From contig JAHBTC010000003.1 of assembly GCA_019638835.1 (NCBI GenBank), positions 1 through 57,147 of the forward strand: a stretch of 57,147 nt of DNA, read 5' to 3'. This DNA is from Fimbriimonadaceae bacterium (GTDB lineage: Bacteria > Armatimonadota > Fimbriimonadia > Fimbriimonadales > Fimbriimonadaceae). Below, one piece after another: positions 15,972 through 24,701 of the stretch. Below the pieces are notes generated by a model, which saw nothing but the letters and a program-made list of their open reading frames with translations, searched no databases and was not told where the DNA came from. Position 1 is the first letter of the stretch; every line of letters begins with the position of its first letter. Made by a program: the position numbers and the translations under genes.

Positions 15972-17150
15972 ATGATCTGTACTCTTCTTCTCATCACCCA
16001 AGCAACAACGACTGTTCCCGTCCGAGTCGACGGGGCGGGCTACTTGCGATTCGTCGACAATGGACGCGTGGTCTACACCCGCGAAGCCGAACTCACGGTC
16101 AAAGACGGGCAAATCGTTCATAAGAGCGGGCAATCTCTCATCCCCGCGATTCGGACGACATCACCGACTTTTTCGATTGATCTTGAGGGAAATGTCCAAT
16201 CGGGAGGTAACTCTGTTGGACGGATTGTCCTCGCTTTGTTCGACTCCGAGACGCCTCAGTTTTCTGGTGTATTCGCTACAGCGACCTCTCGACCGAGATT
16301 AGGGAACCCAGGCGAGGACTTGACTGGTGTCATCCGCACGGATAGACCCACGCAGAGCCAAACCCAAACGACTGTCCCGACATCCTCAACCACCACAACC
16401 CAAACGAACAGTCGGGTGGAAATCCGTCCCTCGGATGCCGAGCGAAACCGGACCCCGGTCGCACCCGGGCACATCCGCATTCATGTACGAGGCGAAGTCG
16501 TCCTCAATGGCGACCAAGCGACCATGGCCGATATCGCCGAGATTGATGGTGTAGCCTCCGTAACTTCCTCGGTCGGTAAGGTCGTAATCACGACGACGCC
16601 ACCCGTAGGAATCAATCGAACTCTGGACATCAACTATCTGGGCGCCCGCGTTCGCCCCGCCCTACCCCCGGATACAGAGATTGATTGGGAAGGTGCAACC
16701 AAAGTCGTCATCGCCCGCGAATGCCAAACGGTTTCGGTGGATCAAATCCTTGCCGTGGCCAAGTCTGCCGCGACCGAACAAACAGGGGCTACCTTATTCA
16801 TCGATCCGACAAACCTATCGGCCATGCCCGCACCGCTTGGCGCGCTCGAAGTCGTAGCCGAGAGAGTATCAGTAAGCGGAGTTCGCATTACGGTTCAGGT
16901 AGCCGCGATGGTTGAGGGACAACGAGTTGCAACGCGAACCGTGATCCTGACCAACAACGCACCCGTTACAAATCTTCGCCCCGGTCAGCGAATCGCCGTC
17001 CGCGTTGTCCGCAATGCTCTGATCGTTGAGTTGCAAGCGACAATTCGGCAAGTTACGCCCGCCACGAATAGCGTGACGGTGCAAACCGAAGCCGGGGCAG
17101 TGCTCACCGGTTCCCTGGCAGCAGACGGAGTAGTGGAGGTGAAAGCATGA
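15972..17150 (+). CDS. flgA: FlgA-like P-ring chaperone with N-terminal FlgG-like domain
   Basis: 392 residues, much longer than typical FlgA (about 220). The C-terminal 230 residues are FlgA: an HIRIHVRGEVVLNG start, a TMADIAEIDG motif and a terminal SAF domain beginning RPGQRIAVRVVRN. Residues about 17-115 instead resemble the central domain of FlgF/FlgG (GAGYLRF, VVYTREAELTVKDG, SGQSLIPAI, FSIDLEGNVQ, VGRIVLALF). A T/S/Q-rich linker (about 118-145) joins them. FlgA helps FlgI assemble the P-ring in the periplasm. The signal peptide is short and unusual. The stop overlaps the flgH start (ATGA). Confidence 0.85.
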   Translation: MICTLLLITQATTTVPVRVDGAGYLRFVDNGRVVYTREAELTVKDGQIVHKSGQSLIPAIRTTSPTFSIDLEGNVQSGGNSVGRIVLALFDSETPQFSGVFATATSRPRLGNPGEDLTGVIRTDRPTQSQTQTTVPTSSTTTTQTNSRVEIRPSDAERNRTPVAPGHIRIHVRGEVVLNGDQATMADIAEIDGVASVTSSVGKVVITTTPPVGINRTLDINYLGARVRPALPPDTEIDWEGATKVVIARECQTVSVDQILAVAKSAATEQTGATLFIDPTNLSAMPAPLGALEVVAERVSVSGVRITVQVAAMVEGQRVATRTVILTNNAPVTNLRPGQRIAVRVVRNALIVELQATIRQVTPATNSVTVQTEAGAVLTGSLAADGVVEVKA

Positions 17151-17749
17151 TCAAGAGCCTTTGGCCGTTGCTTCTCGTAACCGTTGCTATCGGACAGGAT
17201 CAGGGTGCGATCCCTGACAAGACCAATCCTGGGTCATTGACCAGCCCGACAAGCGGCAACCCATTCATGGACCGCGTTGCACGTAGGGCGGGAGACATCG
17301 TTACGATCGTCATCGAGGAAGAAACGGTCAGTAACTTCTCCGCTTCAACAAATGCCGGCAAGACTGACAGCAACGACATTAGCGCGAACTTCTTCAATGA
17401 TTTTTTGAACCGCATCCTGCGGCCAGTGACGACAGCGGCCTCAAGTTCGGTTGGCGGCAACGGTCGGACGAATCAGACCAGCAATATGTCGGCCCGGATG
17501 AGCGTCGTAGTTCGCGAAGTCCTTCCGAACGGCAACCTTGTTCTTGAAGGAACTCGCTCACTCGTCACGAATCGCGAGACCCAAACGATTGTGCTGACAG
17601 GAATCGTGCGGCCCTTCGATATCAAGCCCGACAACACCGTGAAGAGCACGGCACTCGCCGACGCCCAGATTCGCATGGAAGGCCAAGGCATGATTGCCGA
17701 CCGCCAACGACGCGGCATCCTGACCCAAATCCTGGACTGGTTGTTCTAA
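17147..17749 (+). CDS. flgH: Flagellar L-ring protein FlgH (no lipobox cysteine)
   Basis: 200 residues, slightly short of the usual 230. The signal peptide-like start (MIKSLWPLLLVTVAIGQ) is followed by the FlgH core: ARRAGDIVTIVIEEETVSNFSA, then GNGRTNQTSNMSARMSVVVREVLPNGNLVLEG and the IVRPFDI and ADAQIRMEGQG motifs, read as separate blocks. It forms the ring in the outer membrane, so the organism has one. Most FlgH proteins are lipoproteins, but this one contains no cysteine at all. Coupled to flgA (ATGA) and flgI (TAATG). Confidence 0.93.
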   Translation: MIKSLWPLLLVTVAIGQDQGAIPDKTNPGSLTSPTSGNPFMDRVARRAGDIVTIVIEEETVSNFSASTNAGKTDSNDISANFFNDFLNRILRPVTTAASSSVGGNGRTNQTSNMSARMSVVVREVLPNGNLVLEGTRSLVTNRETQTIVLTGIVRPFDIKPDNTVKSTALADAQIRMEGQGMIADRQRRGILTQILDWLF

Positions 17750-18990
17750 TGAAGTTCATTCCCCTTTCCATCATCGTTTCCTTCGCGCTCGCCTCTGCGA
17801 CTTTCGCTCAGACGACGCCCCCGCCGACCCAAGCAGATCCGCCACTGACGGAAGGGCAGCAACGCGCCATTCAACAGCAGATGAATGAGCAGGCGGCTCA
17901 ACAAAGGCAGGCTCGACGGCTGGCGATCCAAGAAGTTGCGAGTGAGGGTTTGCCGGTAAGACTCGGAGATATCGGTGGCTTTCGCGGCGCCCGTTCCAAC
18001 AAGATCATTGGTTACGGACTGGTGGTCGGTTTACAGGGCACGGGCGACTCTCGATCCACTCCCTTCACGGCTACACTGATGGCAAACGCCCTCGCCCGTT
18101 GGGGAACCCAAGTCAACGAGCAGCAGTATCGCGCTAAGAACATCGCGGTCGTATCGGTGACCGCGGAACTGCCCGCGTTTGCCGCGCCGGGACGAAAAAT
18201 GGATGTCACGGTTAGCTCTTTAGGAGATGCCGGCAGCCTTCAAGGCGGATTCCTCCTTCCAACGACTCTGGCCGCGCTCACGAACCCCGATGATGTGTAT
18301 GCGGTAGCTAGTGGTGCCGTGAGCATCGGTGGCTATAACGTCGGCTCGGGAGGAAGTAGTCAACGTACCAATCACGCAAACGTAGCGGTGATCCAAAACG
18401 GGGCGGACGTGGAGCGCAGCGTCGCCACACAGATTCTGTTTGCGGGAAACGTCATGTTCTTCGATTTGGATGAGCCGGACTTCACAACAGTTGAGCGTGC
18501 GGTGAGCGTCATCAATAACGAATTCGTTGACATCCATGCGGTCGCCGATGATGGAGTGACGATCCGACTCATCATTCCCGAAGGTGTTCCCGCGACTTAC
18601 GCGGCCAAAGAGATTGAAGGGCTAATCGTTAAAGCGAACCTGCCTGCGAGTGTTGTGATCAATGAACGCACCGGAACGATCGTTATTGGTGGCGATGTCA
18701 AACTCGGTCCGGCAGTGATTGCACACGGCTCACTGAAGGTTCGTATTGATACCGACTTCGCGATCAGTCAACCGTTGCCGTTCAGCGATGGCCAAACCGT
18801 CGTTGTCGCCGTACCAACTACGCAAGTCCAAGAAGGTGATGCCCAGATAGCGGTCGTTGCTCCCAATGCGACCGTCGAAGATCTTGCACAGATCCTCCAG
18901 ACATTGAAGGTTTCGGCTCGCGACATTATCGCCATCTTGCAGGCGCTCGCCGACCAAGGTGCCCTCAAGGCCAGGGTGATTCAACGATGA
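17749..18990 (+). CDS. flgI: Flagellar P-ring protein FlgI
   Basis: 413 residues versus about 365 in E. coli. After a signal peptide ending at about residue 21, a roughly 45-residue proline- then glutamine-rich segment precedes the FlgI core. The core opens with RLGDIGGFRGARSNKI then GYGLVVGLQGTGD and continues with FTATLMANAL, KNIAVVSVTAELP and GRKMDVTVSSLGDA; the C-terminus has the typical VEDLAQILQTLKVS. FlgI polymerises around the rod in the periplasm or peptidoglycan layer. It overlaps flgH by one base and flgJ by four. Confidence 0.95.
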   Translation: MKFIPLSIIVSFALASATFAQTTPPPTQADPPLTEGQQRAIQQQMNEQAAQQRQARRLAIQEVASEGLPVRLGDIGGFRGARSNKIIGYGLVVGLQGTGDSRSTPFTATLMANALARWGTQVNEQQYRAKNIAVVSVTAELPAFAAPGRKMDVTVSSLGDAGSLQGGFLLPTTLAALTNPDDVYAVASGAVSIGGYNVGSGGSSQRTNHANVAVIQNGADVERSVATQILFAGNVMFFDLDEPDFTTVERAVSVINNEFVDIHAVADDGVTIRLIIPEGVPATYAAKEIEGLIVKANLPASVVINERTGTIVIGGDVKLGPAVIAHGSLKVRIDTDFAISQPLPFSDGQTVVVAVPTTQVQEGDAQIAVVAPNATVEDLAQILQTLKVSARDIIAILQALADQGALKARVIQR

Positions 18991-19364
18991 TCAACACCAC
19001 GATTACGAATCACCTGCGACCGGATTGGCTCCGTGACCTTGCGGGTCGACTCGGAGCAAGCGACGGCAAAATTGAACCCACGGAAGAGCAGAAGTCGCAG
19101 CTTAAGCGACTGCAAGATTCGGCGGAGCAGTTTGAGGCAGTGTTCGTCAAGAAACTAATCTCTGACATGCGTAAGTCAATGACTTCCGGATCAAACGGTC
19201 CTATGGCCGATCTCGCCAATGACTTCCTAGACGACACGCTTTCTAAAGCTGTGTCCAGCGGGCCGAACGGATTTGGATTGGCTCGCAACGTATTCCTCGC
19301 TACATCAGCCGCTTACTTGCGGACGATCCCGACCCCAACTACGGAAACCAATATCAATGGCTAA
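18987..19364 (+). CDS. flgJ: FlgJ N-terminal rod-binding domain protein
   Basis: 125 residues containing only the rod-binding domain: FEAVFVKKLISDMRKSM (about residues 50-66) and LANDFLDDTLSKAVS, then GFGLARNVF. The C-terminal muramidase domain of enteric FlgJ is absent, as in many non-enteric bacteria, so another enzyme must open peptidoglycan for the rod. It starts within the last bases of flgI (ATGA) and ends inside the next gene's first codons, consistent with one long mRNA. Confidence 0.85.
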   Translation: MINTTITNHLRPDWLRDLAGRLGASDGKIEPTEEQKSQLKRLQDSAEQFEAVFVKKLISDMRKSMTSGSNGPMADLANDFLDDTLSKAVSSGPNGFGLARNVFLATSAAYLRTIPTPTTETNING

Positions 19365-19836
19365 GTTGACCAAAGAACTCCAAACCCTATGGTGGGATTG
19401 GCTCGGAACTGCCGAAAGGCTGACTCAAGTCCTCCACCAGCAAACGGTAGCCCTCACGCTTCGACGTGTGGAGCAAATCGATGACCTCCAACCGACACTC
19501 GATGCCCTCATGCTCAAGATGGGCGAAATCGATGACCGTGCTGCGGCACTCGCCTTAGAACTGGCCGAACAGTTGGGAACCGAACCCAACCTTCGAAGTT
19601 TGGTGGGTGCGCTTGAAAAAGCCGAAGCGCAACAGGTTCAGTCTCTCGCTAACCGAGTGATCGTTGTTGGGCGCAACGTGCAACTGATCATTGACAAGAA
19701 CCGAGTGCTGATCGAAAGCGAAATCGAATACATCCAAGGTACGGCCGCGATCGTCATGCGAGAGGCCGCCGAACAGACCCAAGGATACGGTTCATCGGCA
19801 CCATCCCGTACCGTTGCGGTGGACCAAGCGGCTTAA
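19357..19836 (+). CDS. flgN: Probable FlgN-type flagellar export chaperone
   Basis: 159 residues from ATG 19357, overlapping the flgJ stop by 8 bases; upstream in-frame codons belong to flgJ's region. It is predicted almost entirely alpha-helical, rich in E, Q, L and A, with no signal peptide. Its position immediately before flgK and flgL matches FlgN, the cytoplasmic chaperone that delivers the hook-filament junction proteins to the export gate. Sequence similarity to FlgN is weak by eye, so the call rests mainly on size, helical pattern and location. Confidence 0.65.
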   Translation: MAKLTKELQTLWWDWLGTAERLTQVLHQQTVALTLRRVEQIDDLQPTLDALMLKMGEIDDRAAALALELAEQLGTEPNLRSLVGALEKAEAQQVQSLANRVIVVGRNVQLIIDKNRVLIESEIEYIQGTAAIVMREAAEQTQGYGSSAPSRTVAVDQAA

Positions 19837-19860
19837 TCTGCCGAAGATAAGGAGTGGATC

Positions 19861-21231
19861 ATGAGCGGATCGTTTCAGGGCATCAGCATTGCGTCCACGG
19901 CGTTGAGGAATTTTCAACTCGCCGTGAACACGGTGGGCCACAACATCGCGAACGTGAATACCCCCGGTTACAGTCGGCAACGGGTGGACCTGCGCACCTC
20001 TGTACCAACAACCTTTTTTCAGAACGGGCGCCAAGCTTACGGGACGGGCGTTAGCCTTGCGGGTATCTCCCGCGCCCGAGACCTTTATCTGGAACAGCGG
20101 TCGCGAACTCTTCAGGGAGATCTAGGGCGTGCGTCAACTTTAGCTTCAACGCTCAGTGCGGTGGAAGGCGTCTTTCAAGAGCCGTCTGACAATGGCATTA
20201 GTAATGCTCTCGGCAAGTTCTTTGACGGATGGAGTGCGCTAGGGTCAAGACCGGATGATCCTGCGGCCCGCGCTCAAGTGCGACAGGCTGGTCAAGTACT
20301 TACCGATCGCATTCGAACGGCAGCACGAGACCTCGCCACTCTCAGTGCGGCAAACCAGGGCCAACTGAGTAACGCCTTTGACCAAATCGATCGGTTAGCA
20401 GGTCAGATTGCTCAACTCAACAATGAGATTCGTGAGTTTGCCGGCGGATCAGGAAGCCCGAACGACCTGATGGACCAGCGTGACCTTGCCGTTCAGCAAC
20501 TCAGCGAACTGGTTGATGTCCGCGTCGAGAACTTAGAAGACGGAACTTATTCGGTTTATACAGCGGGTTTCACCCTCGTGGAAGGTGCCCGGGCGCGGAA
20601 CATCCCGCGCACGGTCGATGCCGCGACCAGTAGCCTCACCTATAACGGTGGATCCTATCCAATCCGTGGGGGGGTTCTGGCCGGATTGCTACAAACGACC
20701 GCCGCGATTAATGTGCGCTCAACTGAGCTTGACTCATTGGCAAATGAACTGCGGACTCAAATCAACACCTTGCACACGCAAGGGTTGAACAATGGGGTGA
20801 CCGGAATCAACTTCTTTGACCCTGCCGCTAACGGAGCGATGGGATTTGATCTGAGTACAGAAGTCAAGGCATCAAGCAGCAATGTGATGTCTTCGGTCAC
20901 CGGCAACGCTTCCGATGGCGGCTTGGCCCTGGGACTCGCTTCATTGCGAGAAAGCACTTGGGTCGCTCTAGGAAACCGTTCGTTTGACGGTTATTACGAA
21001 GCCGCGGTCAACCAAGCCGCGACGGAGGCCAACTATTACGCTGGAGCCCAAGACACGGTGGAAGCGATGCTCGTCCAGGTCACTGCCCAGCAAGAATCAG
21101 TAAGCGGAGTCTCCATTGACGAGGAGATGGCCGAGATGGTGAAGATGCAACGAAGTTACCAAGCGGCGGCCCGCGCCCTCACGGTTTTCGACCAAATGAC
21201 CGAAGATGTCATTAACATGCTTCGTCGGTAG
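19861..21231 (+). CDS. flgK: Flagellar hook-filament junction protein FlgK
   Basis: 456 residues with AAGGAG 6 bases before the ATG. N-terminal helix LAVNTVGHNIANVNTPGYSR and GTGVSLAGISRARDLYLEQR are diagnostic, and the C-terminus (SIDEEMAEMVKMQRSYQAAA, then LTVFDQMTEDVINML) forms the partner helix of the D0 domain. It is shorter than the enteric protein (about 547) mainly because the outer domain is reduced. It caps the hook and joins it to FlgL and the filament. Confidence 0.95.
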   Translation: MSGSFQGISIASTALRNFQLAVNTVGHNIANVNTPGYSRQRVDLRTSVPTTFFQNGRQAYGTGVSLAGISRARDLYLEQRSRTLQGDLGRASTLASTLSAVEGVFQEPSDNGISNALGKFFDGWSALGSRPDDPAARAQVRQAGQVLTDRIRTAARDLATLSAANQGQLSNAFDQIDRLAGQIAQLNNEIREFAGGSGSPNDLMDQRDLAVQQLSELVDVRVENLEDGTYSVYTAGFTLVEGARARNIPRTVDAATSSLTYNGGSYPIRGGVLAGLLQTTAAINVRSTELDSLANELRTQINTLHTQGLNNGVTGINFFDPAANGAMGFDLSTEVKASSSNVMSSVTGNASDGGLALGLASLRESTWVALGNRSFDGYYEAAVNQAATEANYYAGAQDTVEAMLVQVTAQQESVSGVSIDEEMAEMVKMQRSYQAAARALTVFDQMTEDVINMLRR

Positions 21232-21263
21232 CGATTCTCGCTATCTGGAGGGATGAATAGACG

Positions 21264-22151
21264 ATGAGAATCAGCACGAGTCAGATGTACACGACGAACA
21301 TGGCGAATATTTCGCAGGCTCAGTCGCGCTACGTTCGGGCTCAACAACAGGTCACGACGGGACGTCGCTTCGAGAAAATGAGCGAAGACCCGTTGGCCGG
21401 ACAGCAAGTGCTGAACGCCCGTCGTCTTCGCGGACGTATTGAGCAGTTCGATAAGAACTTGCGACATGCGGACGAATATGTTGGGGTAACGGAGACGACC
21501 CTTGGCGAAGTCAGTGACCTGATGAAGCGAGCGCAGGTGCTCGCCATTTCGGGGGCGAATGACACCAACGACGCAAACTCACGTGAGGCAATGGCCACAG
21601 AAATCCAAGAGATACAGAAGCGTCTCGTGGACCTGGGCAACACCCGCACGTCAACCGGAGGCTACGTTTTCTCCGGTCAGGACTCCAAGACGGAGGCGTT
21701 TGTGACGGACCCCAATGGCGCCTTGACCTATCAAGGCGACGACTTGCCCGTGGTGGTGGAGCACCGCGCGGGCGAAACGATGAGAATTAATCTCAGTAAT
21801 GCAGATTCGCTGTGGAGCACGGCGTATTCGGCACTTGAGAGTCTCAAAAACCATCTCCGATCAGGGCAATCTTCTTTGATCGGTGACACGGATGTCCAGG
21901 CCTTGGTCACGGCTCGCGAAGCGATTGACCAAGCCCGCGGTGAAGCCGGCGTAACAGCGCAATCGGTCTCGTTCCAACGGAGCCAGAACCAGAAGCGAAT
22001 GGACGACCTCACCGCTCAGATCGGCGAGGCGCAGGATGTTGACCTTGCCGAGGCAATCAGCCGCCTGAATCTGGCGGAAACGGCGTACACCGCCGCGCTG
22101 CAAACAACGGCGCGAGTGTCGCAACTTAGCCTGATGGACTTCCTGCGATGA
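21264..22151 (+). CDS. flgL: Flagellar hook-filament junction protein FlgL
   Basis: 295 residues. N-terminal MRISTSQMY and QQQVTTGRRFEKMSEDPLAG match the flagellin-like D0/D1 helices of FlgL, and VDLAEAISRLNLAETAYTAAL with a final LSLMDFLR forms the C-terminal helix. It links FlgK to the flagellin filament; no flagellin gene is in this window. The stop overlaps the fliW start (ATGA). Confidence 0.94.
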   Translation: MRISTSQMYTTNMANISQAQSRYVRAQQQVTTGRRFEKMSEDPLAGQQVLNARRLRGRIEQFDKNLRHADEYVGVTETTLGEVSDLMKRAQVLAISGANDTNDANSREAMATEIQEIQKRLVDLGNTRTSTGGYVFSGQDSKTEAFVTDPNGALTYQGDDLPVVVEHRAGETMRINLSNADSLWSTAYSALESLKNHLRSGQSSLIGDTDVQALVTAREAIDQARGEAGVTAQSVSFQRSQNQKRMDDLTAQIGEAQDVDLAEAISRLNLAETAYTAALQTTARVSQLSLMDFLR

Positions 22152-22600
22152 CAACGAATCGAACCTATACTTCCTTACGCTTCGGCGAACTTAACCTTGA
22201 ACCTGACGATATCATTCTCTTTGAGGCTGGCTTGGTCGGCTTTCCAAACCTCCGCGAGTTCGTGTTCGTGGAGCACAAACCCGGATCGCACTTCCTCTGG
22301 ATGCAGAGTCTTGATGCTCCGGAAATCGCGTACCTTGTAGTGGATCCCGGAAAGTACATCGCAAACTATTCGCCCGCGATGCCCGCAGTATGGGCCCACG
22401 CACTTGAACTGAATGAAGAGACGCCCCGTCTCGTCTATACTATTGTCAATATCCCTTCGGGACAGCCTGAACTGATGACGATGAACCTTGCGGGGCCAAT
22501 CGTAATCAATGCGGAGAACCGGAAAGCGGGCCAAATCGTGTTGGAGGATGAGATGTATTCCATCCGACACCGAGTGTTCCCGGATTCTGCCGCCGCATAA
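22148..22600 (+). CDS. fliW: Flagellar assembly factor FliW
   Basis: 150 residues with the FliW pattern: [22 protein letters not shown] at the N-terminus (two adjacent blocks), a central region with [19 protein letters not shown], and [15 protein letters not shown] near the end. FliW binds the translational regulator CsrA and also flagellin, releasing CsrA when flagellin accumulates. Here it sits directly before csrA and overlaps flgL, the standard arrangement for this feedback circuit. Confidence 0.95.
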   Translation: MTTNRTYTSLRFGELNLEPDDIILFEAGLVGFPNLREFVFVEHKPGSHFLWMQSLDAPEIAYLVVDPGKYIANYSPAMPAVWAHALELNEETPRLVYTIVNIPSGQPELMTMNLAGPIVINAENRKAGQIVLEDEMYSIRHRVFPDSAAA

Positions 22601-22635
22601 GCGGGCGTTTTGCAGGGAAGCCAAGGAGGGCGACC

Positions 22636-22842
22636 ATGCTGGTTCTGACCAGGAAAGTCAATCAAACCATAATCATTGGGGACCAGATCGAGGTCGTTGT
22701 TCTCGAAGTTCGAGGTGAACAAGTGCGCCTGGGCATCAAGGCGCCACGCGATGTCGTTGTGCACCGAAAAGAGATCTATGATCAGATCCAGAGCGAGAAC
22801 GAATCCGCTACGGCAATCAATCCCGACGACATTCCCGATTAG
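22636..22842 (+). CDS. csrA: Carbon storage regulator CsrA
   Basis: 68 residues, normal for CsrA. Sequence blocks [33 protein letters not shown] and [13 protein letters not shown] are family-typical, including the RNA-binding arginine in the last block. CsrA binds GGA motifs in mRNA leaders and blocks translation, classically of flagellin. The preceding gap contains AAGGAGG as ribosome binding site plus another GGA, so self-regulation is possible. Partner FliW is encoded immediately upstream. Confidence 0.97.
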   Translation: MLVLTRKVNQTIIIGDQIEVVVLEVRGEQVRLGIKAPRDVVVHRKEIYDQIQSENESATAINPDDIPD

Positions 22843-22845
22843 GTC

Positions 22846-23310
22846 GTGAGTTTCCGCGACTACAAATCTCGAGTCGGTGATGCCTTACGGAGCGCTGACA
22901 CGCCAATTCTTCTTACGCTTATGCTCTTTGGGGGCGTCGGCATTGGTTTTGTTCTCTCGCAAGGTTCGCGAACCCGGCTAGAACTCGCTCTCAGTGCCTT
23001 ACCTCCATCTCTTGCGGCGATCGCGTTGTTCCTCCTGGTGTTTATCGTGCCTGAATTCTGGGGCGAACGCTTTCGTACCCCCCTCAACTTCCTCGTACCC
23101 TTGTTGATGGCAGGATTTGTGTACGCCGCCAGTTCGCTTGCCGATACGGCTGGGATTGCGACCATGCGGTTTGCGGAGTTCGCGCGCACCGACCTGATCT
23201 GGACCCGCCCGCTGGTATTGACCTGTGGTTTTGCCTTGAGCGTGCTGTTCCTTTCGGGCTGGGCGGCAATAAAAGCAAAGGGGCAGCCCAAGGAGCCAGA
23301 CTCTTGCTGA
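22846..23310 (+). CDS. Small integral membrane protein of unknown function
   Basis: 154 residues from GTG 22846, three bases after the csrA stop. Four hydrophobic segments are visible (about residues 20-38, 48-68, 80-100 and 122-142) with a short basic N-terminus and a charged C-terminal tail. No family is recognised. Its end overlaps the TTG start of ribF, so it is probably transcribed with csrA and ribF. A link to flagella is suggested only by position. Confidence 0.65.
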   Translation: MSFRDYKSRVGDALRSADTPILLTLMLFGGVGIGFVLSQGSRTRLELALSALPPSLAAIALFLLVFIVPEFWGERFRTPLNFLVPLLMAGFVYAASSLADTAGIATMRFAEFARTDLIWTRPLVLTCGFALSVLFLSGWAAIKAKGQPKEPDSC

Positions 23311-24221
23311 CCCATTTTGGTACGGCAAGCCTCAAGCCGTTCTGGGAGTCAAGTGTCGTGTGCATCGGCACATTCGACGGAGTCCATCGCGGTCATGCTC
23401 ATGTCATCGGCCGTGCCGTCTCGCTGGCCCACGAATCGGAGCAACCATGCGCTTTGGTGACTTTTGACCGCCACCCCGCACAGGTTCTTCGACCGGCCAC
23501 CCGGCCCCCGATTCTCGCGACCCTCGAGCAGAATCTACGGCAGTTTCGGACACTTGGGGTGTCGATCTGTTTGATTCTTCCTTTCGATCAGTCTCTTGCG
23601 CAAACGGAAGCCGCTGAGTTTGCTAATCACGTGTTCGACGAATGCTTGCGAGCCAAACGCATCGTGGCCGGTCATGACTTCGCATTTGGCAAGGATCGCG
23701 GCGGCACCCCTGAGTGGCTTCGGAGCCGCTACGACACCGAGATTGTTCCCCCATTTTCGCCAGAAGGCACTCGAATCAGCAGTTCAATGATTCGCGAGGC
23801 AGTCGCATCAGGGCAAGTTGAGCGAGCTTGCGAGGCCCTCGGCCGCCCCTTTGCCTTGGCCGGCGTGGTTGTAAAGGGACAGCAGTTAGGGCGAACGCTT
23901 GGATTCCCGACCGCAAACTTGGCCCGAAGTTCAGAACAAGTCGTTCCGGGTGATGGGGTTTATGCGGGATGGGCACACATTGACGGACGAGTTTTCGCCG
24001 CCGCCACGAGCGTCGGGATGCGGCCCACCGTCGGTGGCACCCAGCGAACGGTCGAAGCCTATCTGTTGGATTACCCCGGCGAGGAAATCTACGGCAGGGC
24101 AATGGAACTCTCCTTCGTGACCCGGCTTCGCCCAGAGATGCACTTTGGCACCGTCGAGGAAATGGTTGTCCAAATGCACGAAGACGTGCGCCAGACTCGC
24201 GAGCGCCTTCACTTCTCCTAG
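23304..24221 (+). CDS. ribF: Bifunctional riboflavin kinase / FAD synthetase
   Basis: 305 residues. The TTG at 23304 is chosen because AAGGAG lies 8 bases upstream and no better start precedes the family's first motif. The N-terminal FAD synthetase domain has VVCIGTFDGVHRGHAHVI (the nucleotidyltransferase HxGH-like region) and SSSMIREAVASG (ISSTxIR-like); the C-terminal riboflavin kinase domain has GRTLGFPTANL and the VEAYLLDYPGEEIYG block. It converts riboflavin to FMN and FAD. It overlaps the upstream membrane-protein gene by 7 bases. Confidence 0.95.
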   Translation: MLTHFGTASLKPFWESSVVCIGTFDGVHRGHAHVIGRAVSLAHESEQPCALVTFDRHPAQVLRPATRPPILATLEQNLRQFRTLGVSICLILPFDQSLAQTEAAEFANHVFDECLRAKRIVAGHDFAFGKDRGGTPEWLRSRYDTEIVPPFSPEGTRISSSMIREAVASGQVERACEALGRPFALAGVVVKGQQLGRTLGFPTANLARSSEQVVPGDGVYAGWAHIDGRVFAAATSVGMRPTVGGTQRTVEAYLLDYPGEEIYGRAMELSFVTRLRPEMHFGTVEEMVVQMHEDVRQTRERLHFS

Positions 24222-24224
24222 ACC

Positions 24225-24255
24225 AAAAAAGTGCCCCCGCCACAAGGACGAGGGC
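24225..24255 (-). terminator. Intrinsic terminator of the minus-strand secreted-protein gene
   Basis: Read on the minus strand: GCCCTCG, a 9-base loop and CGGGGGC (7-bp stem with one T:G pair), then AC and six T. It lies 51 bases beyond the stop at 24306 and serves that gene; it may also stop ribF transcripts from the other side. Confidence 0.75.
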
Positions 24256-24305
24256 TAGGGGTGGTTGGTGATGGTTATTTGTTTTTTGGGGATGAGTGCG
24301 ACCCT

Positions 24306-24656
24306 TTAGCGACTGCGGATGTATCCGCTGTAACGCTGTGCCGGGCCATAGTTCTCGAACACAAGATCGAGAGTTGTTCGACGCATGACTTCAACGACCA
24401 CTAAGGGTTCGTTGTCGTCGAGCGTGTCGGATGCGATCAGGCTTCCAGCCCCATCGTAGACTTTGAGATCGAGATCACAAGTCCGGCGGTTGCCTTCGGC
24501 ATATATTGAATAAGTGCCGGGTGTGAACTCGAAAGTGCGCACATGGTACGAGTCTGCACCGAGATTTCCGTTCAGACCCGCGTAAGAACCCGAGATGCCG
24601 AAGGCGGAAACGAGGAGAGAGGCCGCCAACAATCCAAAAGTGAGTCTCCGTTTCAT
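24306..24656 (-). CDS. Small secreted protein with one PPC-like domain (paralogue 1)
   Basis: 116 residues: signal peptide (MKRRLTFGLLAASLLVSAFG...) then one domain of about 85 residues. The domain pattern is GxL, GTYSIYAEG, CDLDLKVYDGAGSLIA, DTLDDNEPLV and ENYGPAQRYSGYIRSR. This resembles the bacterial pre-peptidase C-terminal (PPC) fold, normally an appendage of secreted proteases, but here it stands alone. It is the last of three paralogous genes (24306, 24842, 25393) placed head to tail, each with its own CRP-type operator and promoter. Function unknown; a secreted binding or structural role is likely. Confidence 0.72.
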   Translation of the reverse strand: MKRRLTFGLLAASLLVSAFGISGSYAGLNGNLGADSYHVRTFEFTPGTYSIYAEGNRRTCDLDLKVYDGAGSLIASDTLDDNEPLVVVEVMRRTTLDLVFENYGPAQRYSGYIRSR

Positions 24657-24701
24657 TTTCGTTGTTGTATGCGCTGGGCCTACTCTCCTCTCTACAAACG
24701 T

